From the NCBI GenBank assembly GCA_045123995.1, contig JBGVKY010000025.1, forward strand, positions 36,040 through 100,039: a DNA stretch of 64,000 nucleotides, written 5' to 3'. Shown piece after piece: positions 7,985 to 16,706 of the stretch. Within the stretch, counting starts at the first letter, position 1. Each line of letters begins with the position of its first letter. Source of the DNA: HGM11501 sp045123995. GTDB taxonomy: Bacteria; Bacillota; Clostridia; CAKSNL01; HGM11501. Position numbers and translations under genes: made by a program. A model generated the notes under the pieces. It was not told the origin of the DNA and made no database searches. It worked only from the letters and a program-made list of their open reading frames with translations.

Positions 7985-9427
7985 ATGAATAACTTGATTG
8001 ATTTGAGACCGCGGGAATTTTTTAAATATTTTATTGAGATAAGCAAAATACCAAGGGGCTCTGAAAACAGGAAGGGAATAAAAAATTATCTCATTTCTTT
8101 TGCAAAGGAACATTCCTTAAACTACTATGATGATGAAAACGATAATGTAATTATATATAAAAAAGGAAGTGTCGGCTTTGAAGAAAGTAAGCCTTTGATT
8201 TTGCAGGGACATACTGATATGGTGTGCCAGGCGAAAGAGGGCTTGGAATTTGATTTTGAGAAAGATGAAATAAAGCTTTTAGTGGACGGAGACTTTATAA
8301 AAGCTGATGGCACTACTTTGGGAGCTGATGACGGCTTTGCCGTTGCTCTTATGCTTTCTCTGCTTGCATCTTGTGATATAGAGCATCCTCCAATTGAAGC
8401 TGTATTTACCTCTGACGAGGAAATCGGTATGATTGGAGCGAAAGGACTTTCATTGGACAAACTTAAAGGAAGAAGAATGATAAATTTAGACGCCGAGGAT
8501 TTTTCATCTCTCACTGTCTCCTGTGCAGGAGGAAGCGATTTTGTATTCACTCTTCCATTAAAAAAGGAAAGAAAGTCGGGAACTAAATTAAAGCTCATCC
8601 TCAAAGGATTAAAGGGTGGTCATTCCGGCGTGGAAATAGATTCCGGCAGCGTAAATGCCGATATGCTTTTAGGAAGGATATTGAATCACTTAAAATCAGA
8701 ACTTCGGTTTGATATTATAAATGTAAATGGCGGAACCAAGGCGAACGCCATACCATCCTATGCGGAAGCCACCCTTCTTTTAAGTGACATAAAAGACAGT
8801 GAGAAAAAAATAAATGACTATCTTATGGTTGTAAAGGAAGAAATTTCAAAAAGAGAAGAAAATTTCACTTGGGAAACAGAAAATAAAGGATTGGTCGAAG
8901 AAGAAGTTTTAAGTGAAGAAACTAAAAGGACTTTAATCGCAGCTATTACATTTTCTCCCAACGGAATTATATCTATGAGTAAGGAAATAGAAAATTTAGT
9001 GGAAACCTCCTTGAATCTGGGAATACTTAAAGAGGAAGAAGGAGAAATTATTTTCCACTATGCATTAAGGAGCAGTAAAAAAAGTGCCCTTTTCGCTCTT
9101 GAGGAGAAAATGATTGCATTTTCAGAATTCCTGGGAGCAAAATTTGAAGCTTTCGGTCACTATCCCCCCTGGGAATTTAATGATAAAAGTACCCTCCAAA
9201 AAATATATAAGGAAGTTTTCATAGAAAAAACAGGAAGGGAAATAAAGGTTGAAGCCATTCATGCAGGATTGGAATGTGGAGTTTTTGCTTCGGGAATAGA
9301 GGGATTTGATGCCATATCGGTAGGTGCAGATATAAAAGATGTTCACACCCCCGGGGAGAAAATGTCAATATCTTCCGTAGAGAAGTTTTGCGATGTATTT
9401 TACGAGGTATTAAAAAGACTTAAATAG
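7985..9427 (+). CDS. pepD: Aminoacyl-histidine dipeptidase (beta-Ala-His dipeptidase, M20 family)
   Basis: 480 residues, typical for PepD. Visible M20 metal and catalytic motifs are LQGHTDMV (metal His, catalytic Asp), LGADDGFAVA (bridging Asp), TSDEEIGMIGAKGL (catalytic Glu pair), INLDAED (metal Asp) and the final metal His in GADIKDVHTPGE. The dimerisation lid domain lies at about 205-385. It hydrolyses Xaa-His and other dipeptides in the cytoplasm. AAAGGAG precedes the ATG. The following OPT-type transporter suggests a peptide-use neighbourhood, although each gene has its own promoter. Confidence 0.94.
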   Translation: MNNLIDLRPREFFKYFIEISKIPRGSENRKGIKNYLISFAKEHSLNYYDDENDNVIIYKKGSVGFEESKPLILQGHTDMVCQAKEGLEFDFEKDEIKLLVDGDFIKADGTTLGADDGFAVALMLSLLASCDIEHPPIEAVFTSDEEIGMIGAKGLSLDKLKGRRMINLDAEDFSSLTVSCAGGSDFVFTLPLKKERKSGTKLKLILKGLKGGHSGVEIDSGSVNADMLLGRILNHLKSELRFDIINVNGGTKANAIPSYAEATLLLSDIKDSEKKINDYLMVVKEEISKREENFTWETENKGLVEEEVLSEETKRTLIAAITFSPNGIISMSKEIENLVETSLNLGILKEEEGEIIFHYALRSSKKSALFALEEKMIAFSEFLGAKFEAFGHYPPWEFNDKSTLQKIYKEVFIEKTGREIKVEAIHAGLECGVFASGIEGFDAISVGADIKDVHTPGEKMSISSVEKFCDVFYEVLKRLK

Positions 9428-9429
9428 GC

Positions 9430-9458
9430 TTGATTTTTCCCTCTTTTTATGGTACAAT
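9430..9458 (+). promoter_or_regulatory. Sigma-A promoter of the OPT transporter
   Basis: TTGATT (9430-9435), 17-bp spacer, TACAAT (9453-9458). Confidence 0.65.
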
Positions 9459-9495
9459 TTGTCAGTATATGATTTATTGACGAAAGGATGATTTT

Positions 9496-11406
9496 GTGGA
9501 GAATAAAAAAGAATTCAAACCCTATGTTTCTCATGAAAAGACTCCTGCAGAAATAACGGTAACCTCTCTGGTTGTAGGCATTTTGCTTGCCATTATATTC
9601 GGAGCGGCGAATGCTTACCTGGGACTCAGGGTAGGAATGACGGTTTCGGCTTCAATTCCTGCAGCGGTTATATCCATGGGAGTTATAAGGGTTCTTTTGA
9701 AGAAAAATTCAATTCTTGAAAGTAATCTGGTTCAGACTATAGGCTCTGCCGGAGAATCTCTGGCAGCAGGTGCGATTTTCACTCTTCCTGCTCTTTTCCT
9801 CTGGGCGGCAGAGGGAAGAGAGGGAGCGGCGAAACCCGGAATGCTTGAAATTACATTGATTGCTCTGCTCGGCGGACTTTTGGGCGTGTTTTTCATGATA
9901 CCTTTAAGAAATGCACTCATCGTTAAAGAGCACGGAATACTTCCCTATCCAGAAGGAAGTGCCTGTGCAGAGGTTTTGCTGGCAGGAGAAAACGGTGGTT
10001 CATCTGCCACATCTGTTTTTGCGGGTATGGGATTTGCAGCAGCATTTAAGTTCATAATAGACGGGCTTAAGCTGGTGTCAGGAGAAATAAGCCTTAAAAT
10101 AAAAGGTTTTGCCGGAGAAATCGGAACGCAAATTTATCCTGCAGTAATGAGCGTCGGCTATATCTGCGGACCTAAAATTTCTTCTTATATGTTTGCCGGC
10201 GGTATTTTAAGCTGGATGGTAATAATTCCTCTTATTGTGCTTTTCGGTAAAGATCTGATTCTTTATCCCGGAACGGCACCCATTGGTGAAATTTATGAAG
10301 CGTCAGGAGCATCGGGAATATGGTCAAGCTATATCCGTTATATAGGAGCAGGTGCTCTTGCGGCAGGAGGTATAATAAGCCTCATTAAGTCTCTTCCTCT
10401 CATTATAAAGACCTTTGGCGGTGCTATGAAGAGCATGACAAATGCAGGCGGTACAACAGACAAGAGAACAGACAGAGATATAAATATTGTTGTTGTTTTA
10501 ATTTCTGTAGCAATTCTTACTCTATTGGTATGGCTCGTTCCTGCTATTCCCGTAAGTCTTATCGGGGCGGTAATTGTTGTTATCTTCGGATTTTTCTTTG
10601 CAACCGTATCTTCGAGAATGGTAGGTTTGGTAGGAAGCAGTAACAATCCTGTTTCAGGAATGGCTATTGCAACACTTTTAATCGCAACTTTAATTCTTAA
10701 GTTCACAGGGCAGACAGGAATACTGGGAATGACAAGTGCAATAGCAATAGGCTCCATTATATGTATTGTATCTGCTATTGCGGGAGATACATCTCAGGAC
10801 TTAAAAACAGGTTACTTACTTGGTGCAACACCCAAAAAGCAGCAGATTGGAGAAGTCATCGGCGTTGTAGCATCAGCTATCGCTATCGGCGCCACTTTAT
10901 ATCTTTTAGATGCTGCATGGGGATTTGGTTCACAGGAGCTTGGAGCTCCGCAGGCTACACTCATGAAACTCATTGTTGAGGGTGTTATGGAGGGAAATCT
11001 TCCCTGGACACTGGTTGCAATAGGAGCTATAATTGCCGTTGTTGTAGAAATAGTAGGAATTCCCGTACTTCCTTTTGCTATCGGTATTTATCTTCCTGTT
11101 CAGCTTAATGCATGCATAATGATTGGCGGTCTTATCCGTCTTGGTTTCGATAAGATGAAGAAGGAGAAAGAAGAAAAGGAAAGAATCGTAAACGACGGAA
11201 TTTTGTTCTGCTCAGGTATGATTGCAGGAGAAGGTATAATAGGTATTGCTCTTGCAATATTTGCAATATTCGGCTTAGGCGAAGCAATTGACCTTTCAGC
11301 AAAATTAAATCTCTCCGCATCCTTTATGTCAATAGGAGGACTTGTCCTGCTGGGAATTATAATTTTAAGTCTTCTTAAATTCTCTTTATGGAAAAAGAAA
11401 AAATGA
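9496..11406 (+). CDS. OPT-family oligopeptide/metal-chelate transporter
   Basis: 636 residues with some 15 hydrophobic segments. The N-terminal block (AYLGLRVGMTVSASIPAAVI) is diagnostic of the OPT superfamily, as are PYPEGSACAEVL and the C-terminal LPFAIGIYLPV motif. OPT members import oligopeptides or metal-chelator complexes with protons. It starts at GTG 9496, with AAAGGA 7 nt upstream. Its stop overlaps the start of the PqqD-like gene (ATGA), so the two are coupled. Substrate unknown. Confidence 0.92.
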   Translation: MENKKEFKPYVSHEKTPAEITVTSLVVGILLAIIFGAANAYLGLRVGMTVSASIPAAVISMGVIRVLLKKNSILESNLVQTIGSAGESLAAGAIFTLPALFLWAAEGREGAAKPGMLEITLIALLGGLLGVFFMIPLRNALIVKEHGILPYPEGSACAEVLLAGENGGSSATSVFAGMGFAAAFKFIIDGLKLVSGEISLKIKGFAGEIGTQIYPAVMSVGYICGPKISSYMFAGGILSWMVIIPLIVLFGKDLILYPGTAPIGEIYEASGASGIWSSYIRYIGAGALAAGGIISLIKSLPLIIKTFGGAMKSMTNAGGTTDKRTDRDINIVVVLISVAILTLLVWLVPAIPVSLIGAVIVVIFGFFFATVSSRMVGLVGSSNNPVSGMAIATLLIATLILKFTGQTGILGMTSAIAIGSIICIVSAIAGDTSQDLKTGYLLGATPKKQQIGEVIGVVASAIAIGATLYLLDAAWGFGSQELGAPQATLMKLIVEGVMEGNLPWTLVAIGAIIAVVVEIVGIPVLPFAIGIYLPVQLNACIMIGGLIRLGFDKMKKEKEEKERIVNDGILFCSGMIAGEGIIGIALAIFAIFGLGEAIDLSAKLNLSASFMSIGGLVLLGIIILSLLKFSLWKKKK

Positions 11407-11738
11407 AAAAAGAAAAGATTTCTTTAGAACACAAAGTAAGAATAAAGGGTATTTCTTTTACAAAAGATGAAAAGGGAGAGGTAACCCTTTTGAAAGAGAA
11501 TAAAGGGATTTTGAATACCATTTGTCAGAAAGTATTAAAAAAGCCAAGAATAACCAAGATTCATTTAGACGAAATGGGAAGCTTTATATTTCCTCTTTTA
11601 GACGGGGATATGACGATTTCTTCTCTTGGCGAAAAAGTGAAAGAACACTTTGGAGATAAGGCAGAGCCTCTTTATGAAAGACTCGTAAAGTATATAAAAA
11701 TCCTTGAAAGCTATGGCTTTGTGGAGATTACAGAATAA
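11403..11738 (+). CDS. PqqD-like small winged-helix protein coupled to the OPT transporter
   Basis: 111 residues from the ATG in an ATGA overlap with the transporter stop; a second in-frame ATG at 11388 lies inside the transporter gene. The core LDEMGSFIFPLLDG, then TISSLGEKVKEHFG and a YIKILESYGFVEI end, match the PqqD fold, which presents peptides to radical SAM enzymes in RiPP pathways. No precursor peptide or maturase is seen nearby, so the function here is probably different and linked to the transporter. Confidence 0.78.
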   Translation: MKKEKISLEHKVRIKGISFTKDEKGEVTLLKENKGILNTICQKVLKKPRITKIHLDEMGSFIFPLLDGDMTISSLGEKVKEHFGDKAEPLYERLVKYIKILESYGFVEITE

Positions 11739-11739
11739 A

Positions 11740-11770
11740 AATAAACCGATGAACTTTTCATCGGTTTATT
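11740..11770. terminator. Bidirectional terminator
   Basis: Perfect stem AATAAACCGATGAA / TTCATCGGTTTATT with loop CTT, shared by the convergent PqqD-like and MntR-like genes. Confidence 0.92.
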
Positions 11771-12131
11771 TTTTTGATATAAATTCTTTAATTTTCTCAA
11801 AACTCTCTTCGCTTATATGATGTTCTATTTTACAGCTGTCAGAAAAAGCAGTTTCTTCACAGACGCCTAAATGCATCAGTGCTTTTGCAATAATTCCGTG
11901 ACGCTCGTACATACGCTCGGCAATTAAAAGTCCCTTTTCGGTAAGGGATATTCCGCCATCTTTATCAATTGTGATAAAGCCCTCTTCCCGGAAATTTTTC
12001 ATAGCCACGGAAACACTGGGTTTTGTAACCTTAAGCTCATTGGCGATATCTATGCTCCTTACATGGCCGTTTTTCTTTTTAAGCATCAGTATGGTTTCAA
12101 GATAGTTTTCGCCGGATTCTTTTATAATCAT
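11766..12131 (-). CDS. DtxR/MntR-family metal-dependent transcriptional repressor
   Basis: 121 residues: an N-terminal winged helix (YLETILMLKKKNGHVRSIDIANELKVTK split by a turn at about residue 15) and a dimerisation/metal domain with GLLIAERMYERHG and the Glu/His ligand set CKIEHHISEESFEKI. There is no SH3-like third domain, so it is the short MntR type. Members bind Mn or Fe and repress metal importers. Its own promoter region carries an inverted repeat, suggesting autoregulation. No metal importer sits beside it, unless the OPT transporter moves metal chelates. Confidence 0.9.
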   Translation of the reverse strand: MIIKESGENYLETILMLKKKNGHVRSIDIANELKVTKPSVSVAMKNFREEGFITIDKDGGISLTEKGLLIAERMYERHGIIAKALMHLGVCEETAFSDSCKIEHHISEESFEKIKEFISKK

Positions 12132-12143
12132 AAAAATACCTCA

Positions 12144-12188
12144 TTCCACTTATGGAAAAAGTATACCATATATTTTTTTTAATGTCAA
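12144..12188 (-). promoter_or_regulatory. MntR-like gene promoter with a downstream inverted repeat
   Basis: Minus-strand TTGACA (12183-12188), 17-bp spacer, TATACT (12160-12165). Just downstream, TTCCA-CTTA-TGGAA (12144-12157) forms an inverted repeat over the expected transcription start, a plausible operator. Confidence 0.65.
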
Positions 12189-12200
12189 ATCAGAGGGGTG

Positions 12201-12650
12201 TCAGAAAAGTTTTTTACTGTCTAAAAGTATGGTAACGGGGCCGTCGTTAAGGAGTGATATTTTCATGTCGGCACCAAAAATTCCGCTTTCAACCTTAAGC
12301 CCTGCTTCCTTTAATCGGGATTTGAAAAGCTCGAAGTACTTTTCTCCCGTCACGGGGTCTGCCGCAGAAGAAAAGGAGGGACGAAAGCCTTTTCTCGCAT
12401 CACCGTATAAGGTAAACTGAGAAATCACAAGAATTTCGCCGCTAACATCAGATAATGCCAGGTTCATTTTTTCATCGGAATCTTCGAAAATCCTTAAGCC
12501 TAAAGTCTTTTTTACAATATAATCAAGGTCTTCATCGGTGTCACCTTCTCCTACGCCAAAAAACACCAGAAAGCCCTTTTTGATTTCTCCTGTAATTTTA
12601 TCATCCACCGTGCAGGAAGCATGGGTGACTCTCTGTATAACAGCACGCAT
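12201..12650 (-). CDS. dtd: D-aminoacyl-tRNA deacylase
   Basis: 149 residues, standard length. The Dtd signatures are present: MRAVIQRVTHASCTVD at the start, SQFTLYGDARKGFRPSF (active-site SQxT) and NDGPVTILLDS (the Gly-cisPro motif). The enzyme hydrolyses D-amino acids mis-attached to tRNA. A single gene with its own promoter; no partner relA is adjacent, in contrast to many Firmicutes. Confidence 0.96.
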   Translation of the reverse strand: MRAVIQRVTHASCTVDDKITGEIKKGFLVFFGVGEGDTDEDLDYIVKKTLGLRIFEDSDEKMNLALSDVSGEILVISQFTLYGDARKGFRPSFSSAADPVTGEKYFELFKSRLKEAGLKVESGIFGADMKISLLNDGPVTILLDSKKLF

Positions 12651-12672
12651 AAAAATACTCCTTTTTTAATTA

Positions 12673-12701
12673 AGTATACTCCATATTTTTCTTTTTTTCA
12701 A
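12673..12701 (-). promoter_or_regulatory. Sigma-A promoter of dtd
   Basis: Minus-strand TTGAAA (12696-12701), 17-bp spacer, TATACT (12673-12678). Confidence 0.65.
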
Positions 12702-12708
12702 GTAAGTA

Positions 12709-12738
12709 TTTACTTTTATGACATTTTTATGCTATAAT
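12709..12738 (+). promoter_or_regulatory. Promoter of the DUF3048 lipoprotein gene
   Basis: TTTACT (12709-12714), 18-bp spacer, consensus TATAAT (12733-12738), 20 bp before the start codon. Confidence 0.6.
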
Positions 12739-12758
12739 AAAAGAAAGGGGGTCATTAC

Positions 12759-13787
12759 ATGAAGAAGTTTTTTTGGCTGGTTTTGGTATTTGTTTTTTTA
12801 ACTTTGCTCTTTTCATCCTGCGGACCTAAGGAGCCCTTGGTGGAGGAAGTTATAAGCGAAGAAATCATAGAAGAAAAGGAACCTGATGAGTTCTATCTTA
12901 AAATGCAGAATAACGAAAGAGCAATTGCTCTTATGATAGATAATGATGCTGATTATAAAGGTCCCCAGGCAGGCCTTCATAAAGCTTACATGGTTTACGA
13001 AGCCTATGTAGAGGGCGGAAATACCAGAATGATGGCACTTTTTAAGGAATCCTTTTTTAACGAAGAGGAAAAGACTATGAAAATTGGCCCTGTGAGGTCG
13101 TCACGCCACTATTTTTTGGATTTTGCCATTGAAAACGATGCAATATACGGCCATTGCGGATGGAGTCCCAAGGCACAAAGCGAGATTTCCTCAAGAGGAG
13201 TAAATAACTTAAACGGACTTTATGAAGCAAAAACATTTTTCAGATATTCTGAATATAACAATTCCTGGCACAACCTTTATACAGATTTTAACCGCCTTTC
13301 TTCTTCTGCCGATAATCATGGTTACAGAAGAGACACGGAAAAAAACTATAATTATCTTAAAAATTACGAGGTGTCCGAAGAAGGAAATACAGCATCAAAG
13401 GTTGAAATTCCCTATCTTCAGTGTAATATCATCTACGAGTTTGATGAAGAGGCGGGTACATATAAGAGGATAAGACGTGGCAGTGCTCATAAAATGCAGA
13501 CCGGAGAAGAACTTTCCGTTATGAATATTGTCATTTTAAGAATGCAGAACGTGAACTTAAATGACGGTGAGGGAAAGGGAAGACAGGACCTTTATAATAC
13601 CGGAAGCGGAAAAGGAAGCTTTATAACAGGCGGAAAAGTAAGGGACATCACCTGGGAGAAGAAAGACAGGGATTCAGAAATCAAGTTCCTTCTTAACGGT
13701 GAAGAGCTTTCGTTAAACCCGGGACTAACCTTTGTACAGATTGTACCGAATGAAATGAATGTTACGGTAACTTCCGTTACAGAATAA
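12759..13787 (+). CDS. DUF3048-family lipoprotein (YerB-like)
   Basis: 342 residues. A lipoprotein signal peptide ends in lipobox LFSSC near residue 21. The DUF3048 fold is recognised from RAIALMIDNDADYKGPQAGL, VYEAYVEGGNTRMMALF, IGPVRSSRHYFLDFA and a second C-terminal domain ending in LNPGLTFVQIVP. It should be anchored on the outer face of the membrane. The biochemical role is unknown; B. subtilis YerB is the reference homologue. Monocistronic, with a strong GGGGG-type Shine-Dalgarno sequence and its own terminator. Confidence 0.88.
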   Translation: MKKFFWLVLVFVFLTLLFSSCGPKEPLVEEVISEEIIEEKEPDEFYLKMQNNERAIALMIDNDADYKGPQAGLHKAYMVYEAYVEGGNTRMMALFKESFFNEEEKTMKIGPVRSSRHYFLDFAIENDAIYGHCGWSPKAQSEISSRGVNNLNGLYEAKTFFRYSEYNNSWHNLYTDFNRLSSSADNHGYRRDTEKNYNYLKNYEVSEEGNTASKVEIPYLQCNIIYEFDEEAGTYKRIRRGSAHKMQTGEELSVMNIVILRMQNVNLNDGEGKGRQDLYNTGSGKGSFITGGKVRDITWEKKDRDSEIKFLLNGEELSLNPGLTFVQIVPNEMNVTVTSVTE

Positions 13788-13813
13788 AAAAGTGGGCATT
13801 GCCCACTTTTTTA
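13785..13813. terminator. Bidirectional terminator
   Basis: Stem AAAAAGTGGGC / GCCCACTTTTT, loop ATT, serving the convergent DUF3048 and ypeB genes. Confidence 0.92.
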
Positions 13814-15124
13814 TTGTACAAATCTTTCCATATCGGACTCAGACAGAATGTAAATTTCTTCCTGGCGTCCGGAAGTTGCATTTATATAAGTTAAAAATGT
13901 TTTGTTTTCCGATTGAAACTTGAGTTCAATACAGGGGATTTCCTTTCCGTAAGAAGATAAAAGAAAGGTTTTTTTCATGGAATTTATTCCGTAATCATCA
14001 CGGATTATCTGAATTACAGTCTCTGCCTTTGCACTTATCTCGGGAAATATTCGGCTTTTTAAATTCATTAAATATTTGGATGCATCAAAAGCTACTATTT
14101 CGCCTTTATCTAAAGCTACTTCCACGGTGATTAAGTCGGGATAATGATAAACATCATTTTCATATCTTGCAAAAAATAAGGTTAAAACAGTGCCAGGATT
14201 TTCATAGTAAACCTCCTGCATGGAAGGAAACCCTGTATTTTCAAGAAAACTTTTAGCTATATTTATGGCTTCGCTTAACCCTACCAAAGGATCAGAAAAG
14301 CTTCTGTTTACAGAAAGACTTAAAAGCTTTCCTCCGTTTTTTGTGATTTCAGTGGAATAGGAAGCGTTTTCGCCCTTATAGTAAAATGAAAAATAGGGAA
14401 TATTTCCACCGGTTTCAGAATAAAGCGTTAAAGGAATCCCCTCTTTTGAATAAGACAGAGCGGCTTTTAATGCAAGGGCGGAATCAACAGGGGGAAGTGA
14501 GGATAAATGTCCCGAAGATACAAAATCCATGTGCCCTGAAAGTGCTCCGTTATAAGAGAGCTTTTCGTATCCTGAAAATTTTTCCTCTATATCGCCTAAA
14601 GATGTACCTAAAGTGGCATCGGCTTTTCTAAGTGCAGTAGAATAGGAAATTTCACCCGAAGCGGTCTTTTCTCTTAATGAAGAAAGCTCGTTTTTAAGAA
14701 GAGTTGCATGATAGGAAAGTTTTTTAAGATTTTCCTTTTCCGTATCAGTAATTCTGCTTCCGTCAGAATGTGAAAGTGCAACAGATTTTATATAATCACC
14801 TGACTGATTTAAGAAAGTATTTATGTTTGTAAGTGGCCTTTCGGATTCGAAATCTCCCAGATCAGAAATGGCAAAGGCGGCACTTTCATCTATTTGGGAG
14901 GAAAGCTTTAATAGTTGATAGAAATCCTCGGAATGATTTGCCTTGAGTAGAGAAAGCTCCATTTTTTCCACATTTTCCAAAAGCTCATAAAAGGATTTAT
15001 CAAAGGAGGAGTAAATTAAATTCTCGCTTTTTTTTCCGTCTATTGCCTGAGTAACTGAAAATATCAGAGCGAAAATTAAAAGAGCAGATAGAACGATAAT
15101 TATAACAGAGGAGAGGGTTTTCAT
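13811..15124 (-). CDS. ypeB: Germination protein YpeB
   Basis: 437 residues: an N-terminal membrane anchor (about 4-24), a long helical region, and two or three C-terminal PepSY-like repeats (GLSEAINIAKSFLENTGF; AKAETVIQIIRDDYGI). In Bacillus, YpeB sits in the spore inner membrane and stabilises the cortex-lytic enzyme SleB. Here it is monocistronic and no sleB is adjacent, although an unrelated M23 peptidase lies far away at 59.6 kb. The upstream region fits a forespore sigma-G promoter. AAAGGA precedes the ATG. Confidence 0.85.
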   Translation of the reverse strand: MKTLSSVIIIVLSALLIFALIFSVTQAIDGKKSENLIYSSFDKSFYELLENVEKMELSLLKANHSEDFYQLLKLSSQIDESAAFAISDLGDFESERPLTNINTFLNQSGDYIKSVALSHSDGSRITDTEKENLKKLSYHATLLKNELSSLREKTASGEISYSTALRKADATLGTSLGDIEEKFSGYEKLSYNGALSGHMDFVSSGHLSSLPPVDSALALKAALSYSKEGIPLTLYSETGGNIPYFSFYYKGENASYSTEITKNGGKLLSLSVNRSFSDPLVGLSEAINIAKSFLENTGFPSMQEVYYENPGTVLTLFFARYENDVYHYPDLITVEVALDKGEIVAFDASKYLMNLKSRIFPEISAKAETVIQIIRDDYGINSMKKTFLLSSYGKEIPCIELKFQSENKTFLTYINATSGRQEEIYILSESDMERFVQ

Positions 15125-15152
15125 TTTTTTAATCCTTTCTCATTTTTTTATA

Positions 15153-15182
15153 TATTTTGTTCAAAAAATGAAAACATATACA
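15153..15182 (-). promoter_or_regulatory. Possible sigma-G promoter of ypeB
   Basis: Minus strand: TGTATA (15177-15182), 17-bp spacer, CAAAATA (15153-15159), close to the forespore consensus TGAATA / CATACTA. The region is very AT-rich, so chance is possible. Confidence 0.4.
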
Positions 15183-15185
15183 AAA

Positions 15186-15218
15186 TAAAAACGGAATGCC
15201 AAAGGCATTCCGTTTTTA
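15186..15218 (-). terminator. Terminator of the ferredoxin gene
   Basis: Stem AAAACGGAATGCC / GGCATTCCGTTTT with loop AAA, followed by T on both strands. It separates the ferredoxin from ypeB. Confidence 0.92.
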
Positions 15219-15228
15219 TTTAAGGTAA

Positions 15229-15399
15229 TTATTCTTCTACGATAGCTTCAACGGGGCACTGCTCAGCACAAGCACCACATTCAGCACAAGCTTCCTGATC
15301 GATTACGTAGATACCGTCACCCTCTGTGATAGCTTCAACGGGGCACTGACCTGCGCAAGCGCCGCAAGCGATACAAGCATCAGTAATTTTGTAAGCCAT
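15229..15399 (-). CDS. 2x[4Fe-4S] ferredoxin
   Basis: 56-residue clostridial ferredoxin. It carries two CxxCxxCxxxCP cluster motifs: CIACGACAGQCP (residues 9-20) and CAECGACAEQCP (38-49). It is an acidic, low-potential electron carrier of the anaerobic cytoplasm, working with pyruvate:ferredoxin oxidoreductase, hydrogenases or Rnf, and possibly supplying electrons for radical SAM activation. It has an excellent ribosome site (GGAGGAGGTG) 7 nt before the ATG, its own promoter and its own terminator, so it is probably abundant. Codon choice is strongly biased, as in highly expressed genes. Confidence 0.97.
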   Translation of the reverse strand: MAYKITDACIACGACAGQCPVEAITEGDGIYVIDQEACAECGACAEQCPVEAIVEE

Positions 15400-15436
15400 G
15401 GATAGTACACCTCCTCCAAAGAGAATTCCTTAATAC

Positions 15437-15464
15437 ATTCTATCATATTTTTCAGAAAATACAA
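15437..15464 (-). promoter_or_regulatory. Promoter of the ferredoxin gene
   Basis: Minus strand: TTGTAT (15459-15464), 16-bp spacer, TAGAAT (15437-15442). Confidence 0.6.
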
Positions 15465-15524
15465 GAGATTTTTGAATACTTTTTTATTTTTTTTAATAAA
15501 AAGCTCTTAAAAATGAAAAAAATC

Positions 15525-15553
15525 TTGTAATTTAAGGGATTTTTTATTATAAT
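15525..15553 (+). promoter_or_regulatory. Promoter of the EIIC-dusB operon
   Basis: TTGTAA (15525-15530), 17-bp spacer, consensus TATAAT (15548-15553). About 75 nt of AT-rich leader follow; I see no riboswitch in it. Confidence 0.65.
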
Positions 15554-15632
15554 TTAAGAAAAAACTCATTGTCATAAATTTACAAAAATAACCCCTTTTT
15601 AATTAAGGATGAAAAAAGAAAGGAAAAACAAG

Positions 15633-16706
15633 GTGAAATTTTTAAAAAGATTATTTATTGACGGATTGTCAGGGATGGCTCTGGGACTTTTTGGCACACT
15701 CATTATCGGTACAATATTAAAGCAGATAGGTGCATACATACCCGGACTCATGGGATACTATCTTATTTTAATCGGACAGGCAGCGTCATTAGTTACCGGT
15801 GCAGGTATCGGCGTGGGAGTGGCTGTTAAGCTTGGCAAAAAAGCTCCCTTATTGGTTGTGGGTGCGGCTGTTGCCGGTCTTGTGGGCGCTTATGCAGCAT
15901 CCATATTAAACGGGACTTTTTTAGTTGACGGAGTATTTATGATTAAAGCTCCCGGTGAACCTTTAGGAGCATTTATTGCGGCATATGTTGCAATTGAGCT
16001 TGGCTCAATTGTATCGGGAAAGACCCCTGTTGATATTATAGTGACTCCGTTGGTGTCTATTTTATCAGGCTCTGCAGTAGGTCTTATGCTGGGACCTCCT
16101 ATTTCAGGCTTTATGTTATGGCTTGGAAACCTGGTAAACATAAACGTTGAAGCTCATCCCATAATGGGCGGAATTGTAGTATCTGTACTTATGGGAATAT
16201 TTTTAACACTTCCCATAAGCTCTGCGGCAATAGGTATTGCCATGGGACTTTCGGGACTGGCAGCAGGAGCTGCAACAGTTGGCTGCTGTGCCAATATGAT
16301 TGGCTTTGCGGTTATAAGCTACCGTGAAAATAAATTCGGCGGACTTTTAGCTCAGGGCCTTGGAACAAGCATGCTTCAGATGCCCAATATCGTTAAAAAG
16401 CCCATCATATGGCTTCCTGCTATTTTAACAAGCGCTATTTTAGGTCCCATAGGTACGGCTATCGGCATGGTTGGAAATCCAATGGGCTCAGGAATGGGGA
16501 CAGCAGGACTTGTTGGCCCCTTGCAGTCATACAGTGTTATGACTGCTGTGAACGAGGCAGGAAATGCGCTCTTTACACCCTTTGCGGCAGTTATGTTAAT
16601 AGCTTTAATGTACTTCATACTTCCGGCTGTTATTTCCTTATTCTTCTCGGAATCTATGAGAAAAATGCACTTAATTAAGTCAGGAGATCTGAAACTTGAT
16701 TTATAA
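15633..16706 (+). CDS. PTS EIIC-like membrane protein of the PfoR type
   Basis: 357 residues, about ten hydrophobic segments rich in Gly and Ala, without EIIA or EIIB domains. The order of motifs (FIDGLSGMALGLFGTLIIG; GPPISGFMLWLGN; NPMGSGMGTAGLVGPLQSY) fits the EIIC_2/PfoR group, first met as a regulator of perfringolysin expression in Clostridium perfringens. Transport has not been shown for the group. I choose the GTG at 15633, with AAAGGA 8 nt upstream; the ATG at 15609 has AAGG directly abutting it. The end overlaps the start of dusB. Confidence 0.82.
   Translation: MKFLKRLFIDGLSGMALGLFGTLIIGTILKQIGAYIPGLMGYYLILIGQAASLVTGAGIGVGVAVKLGKKAPLLVVGAAVAGLVGAYAASILNGTFLVDGVFMIKAPGEPLGAFIAAYVAIELGSIVSGKTPVDIIVTPLVSILSGSAVGLMLGPPISGFMLWLGNLVNINVEAHPIMGGIVVSVLMGIFLTLPISSAAIGIAMGLSGLAAGAATVGCCANMIGFAVISYRENKFGGLLAQGLGTSMLQMPNIVKKPIIWLPAILTSAILGPIGTAIGMVGNPMGSGMGTAGLVGPLQSYSVMTAVNEAGNALFTPFAAVMLIALMYFILPAVISLFFSESMRKMHLIKSGDLKLDL

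Noticed and set aside
10338..10757. 139-codon minus-strand frame inside the OPT transporter gene
   Set aside because: A Pro/Ile/Ala-rich mirror of membrane-helix codons, without start signals.
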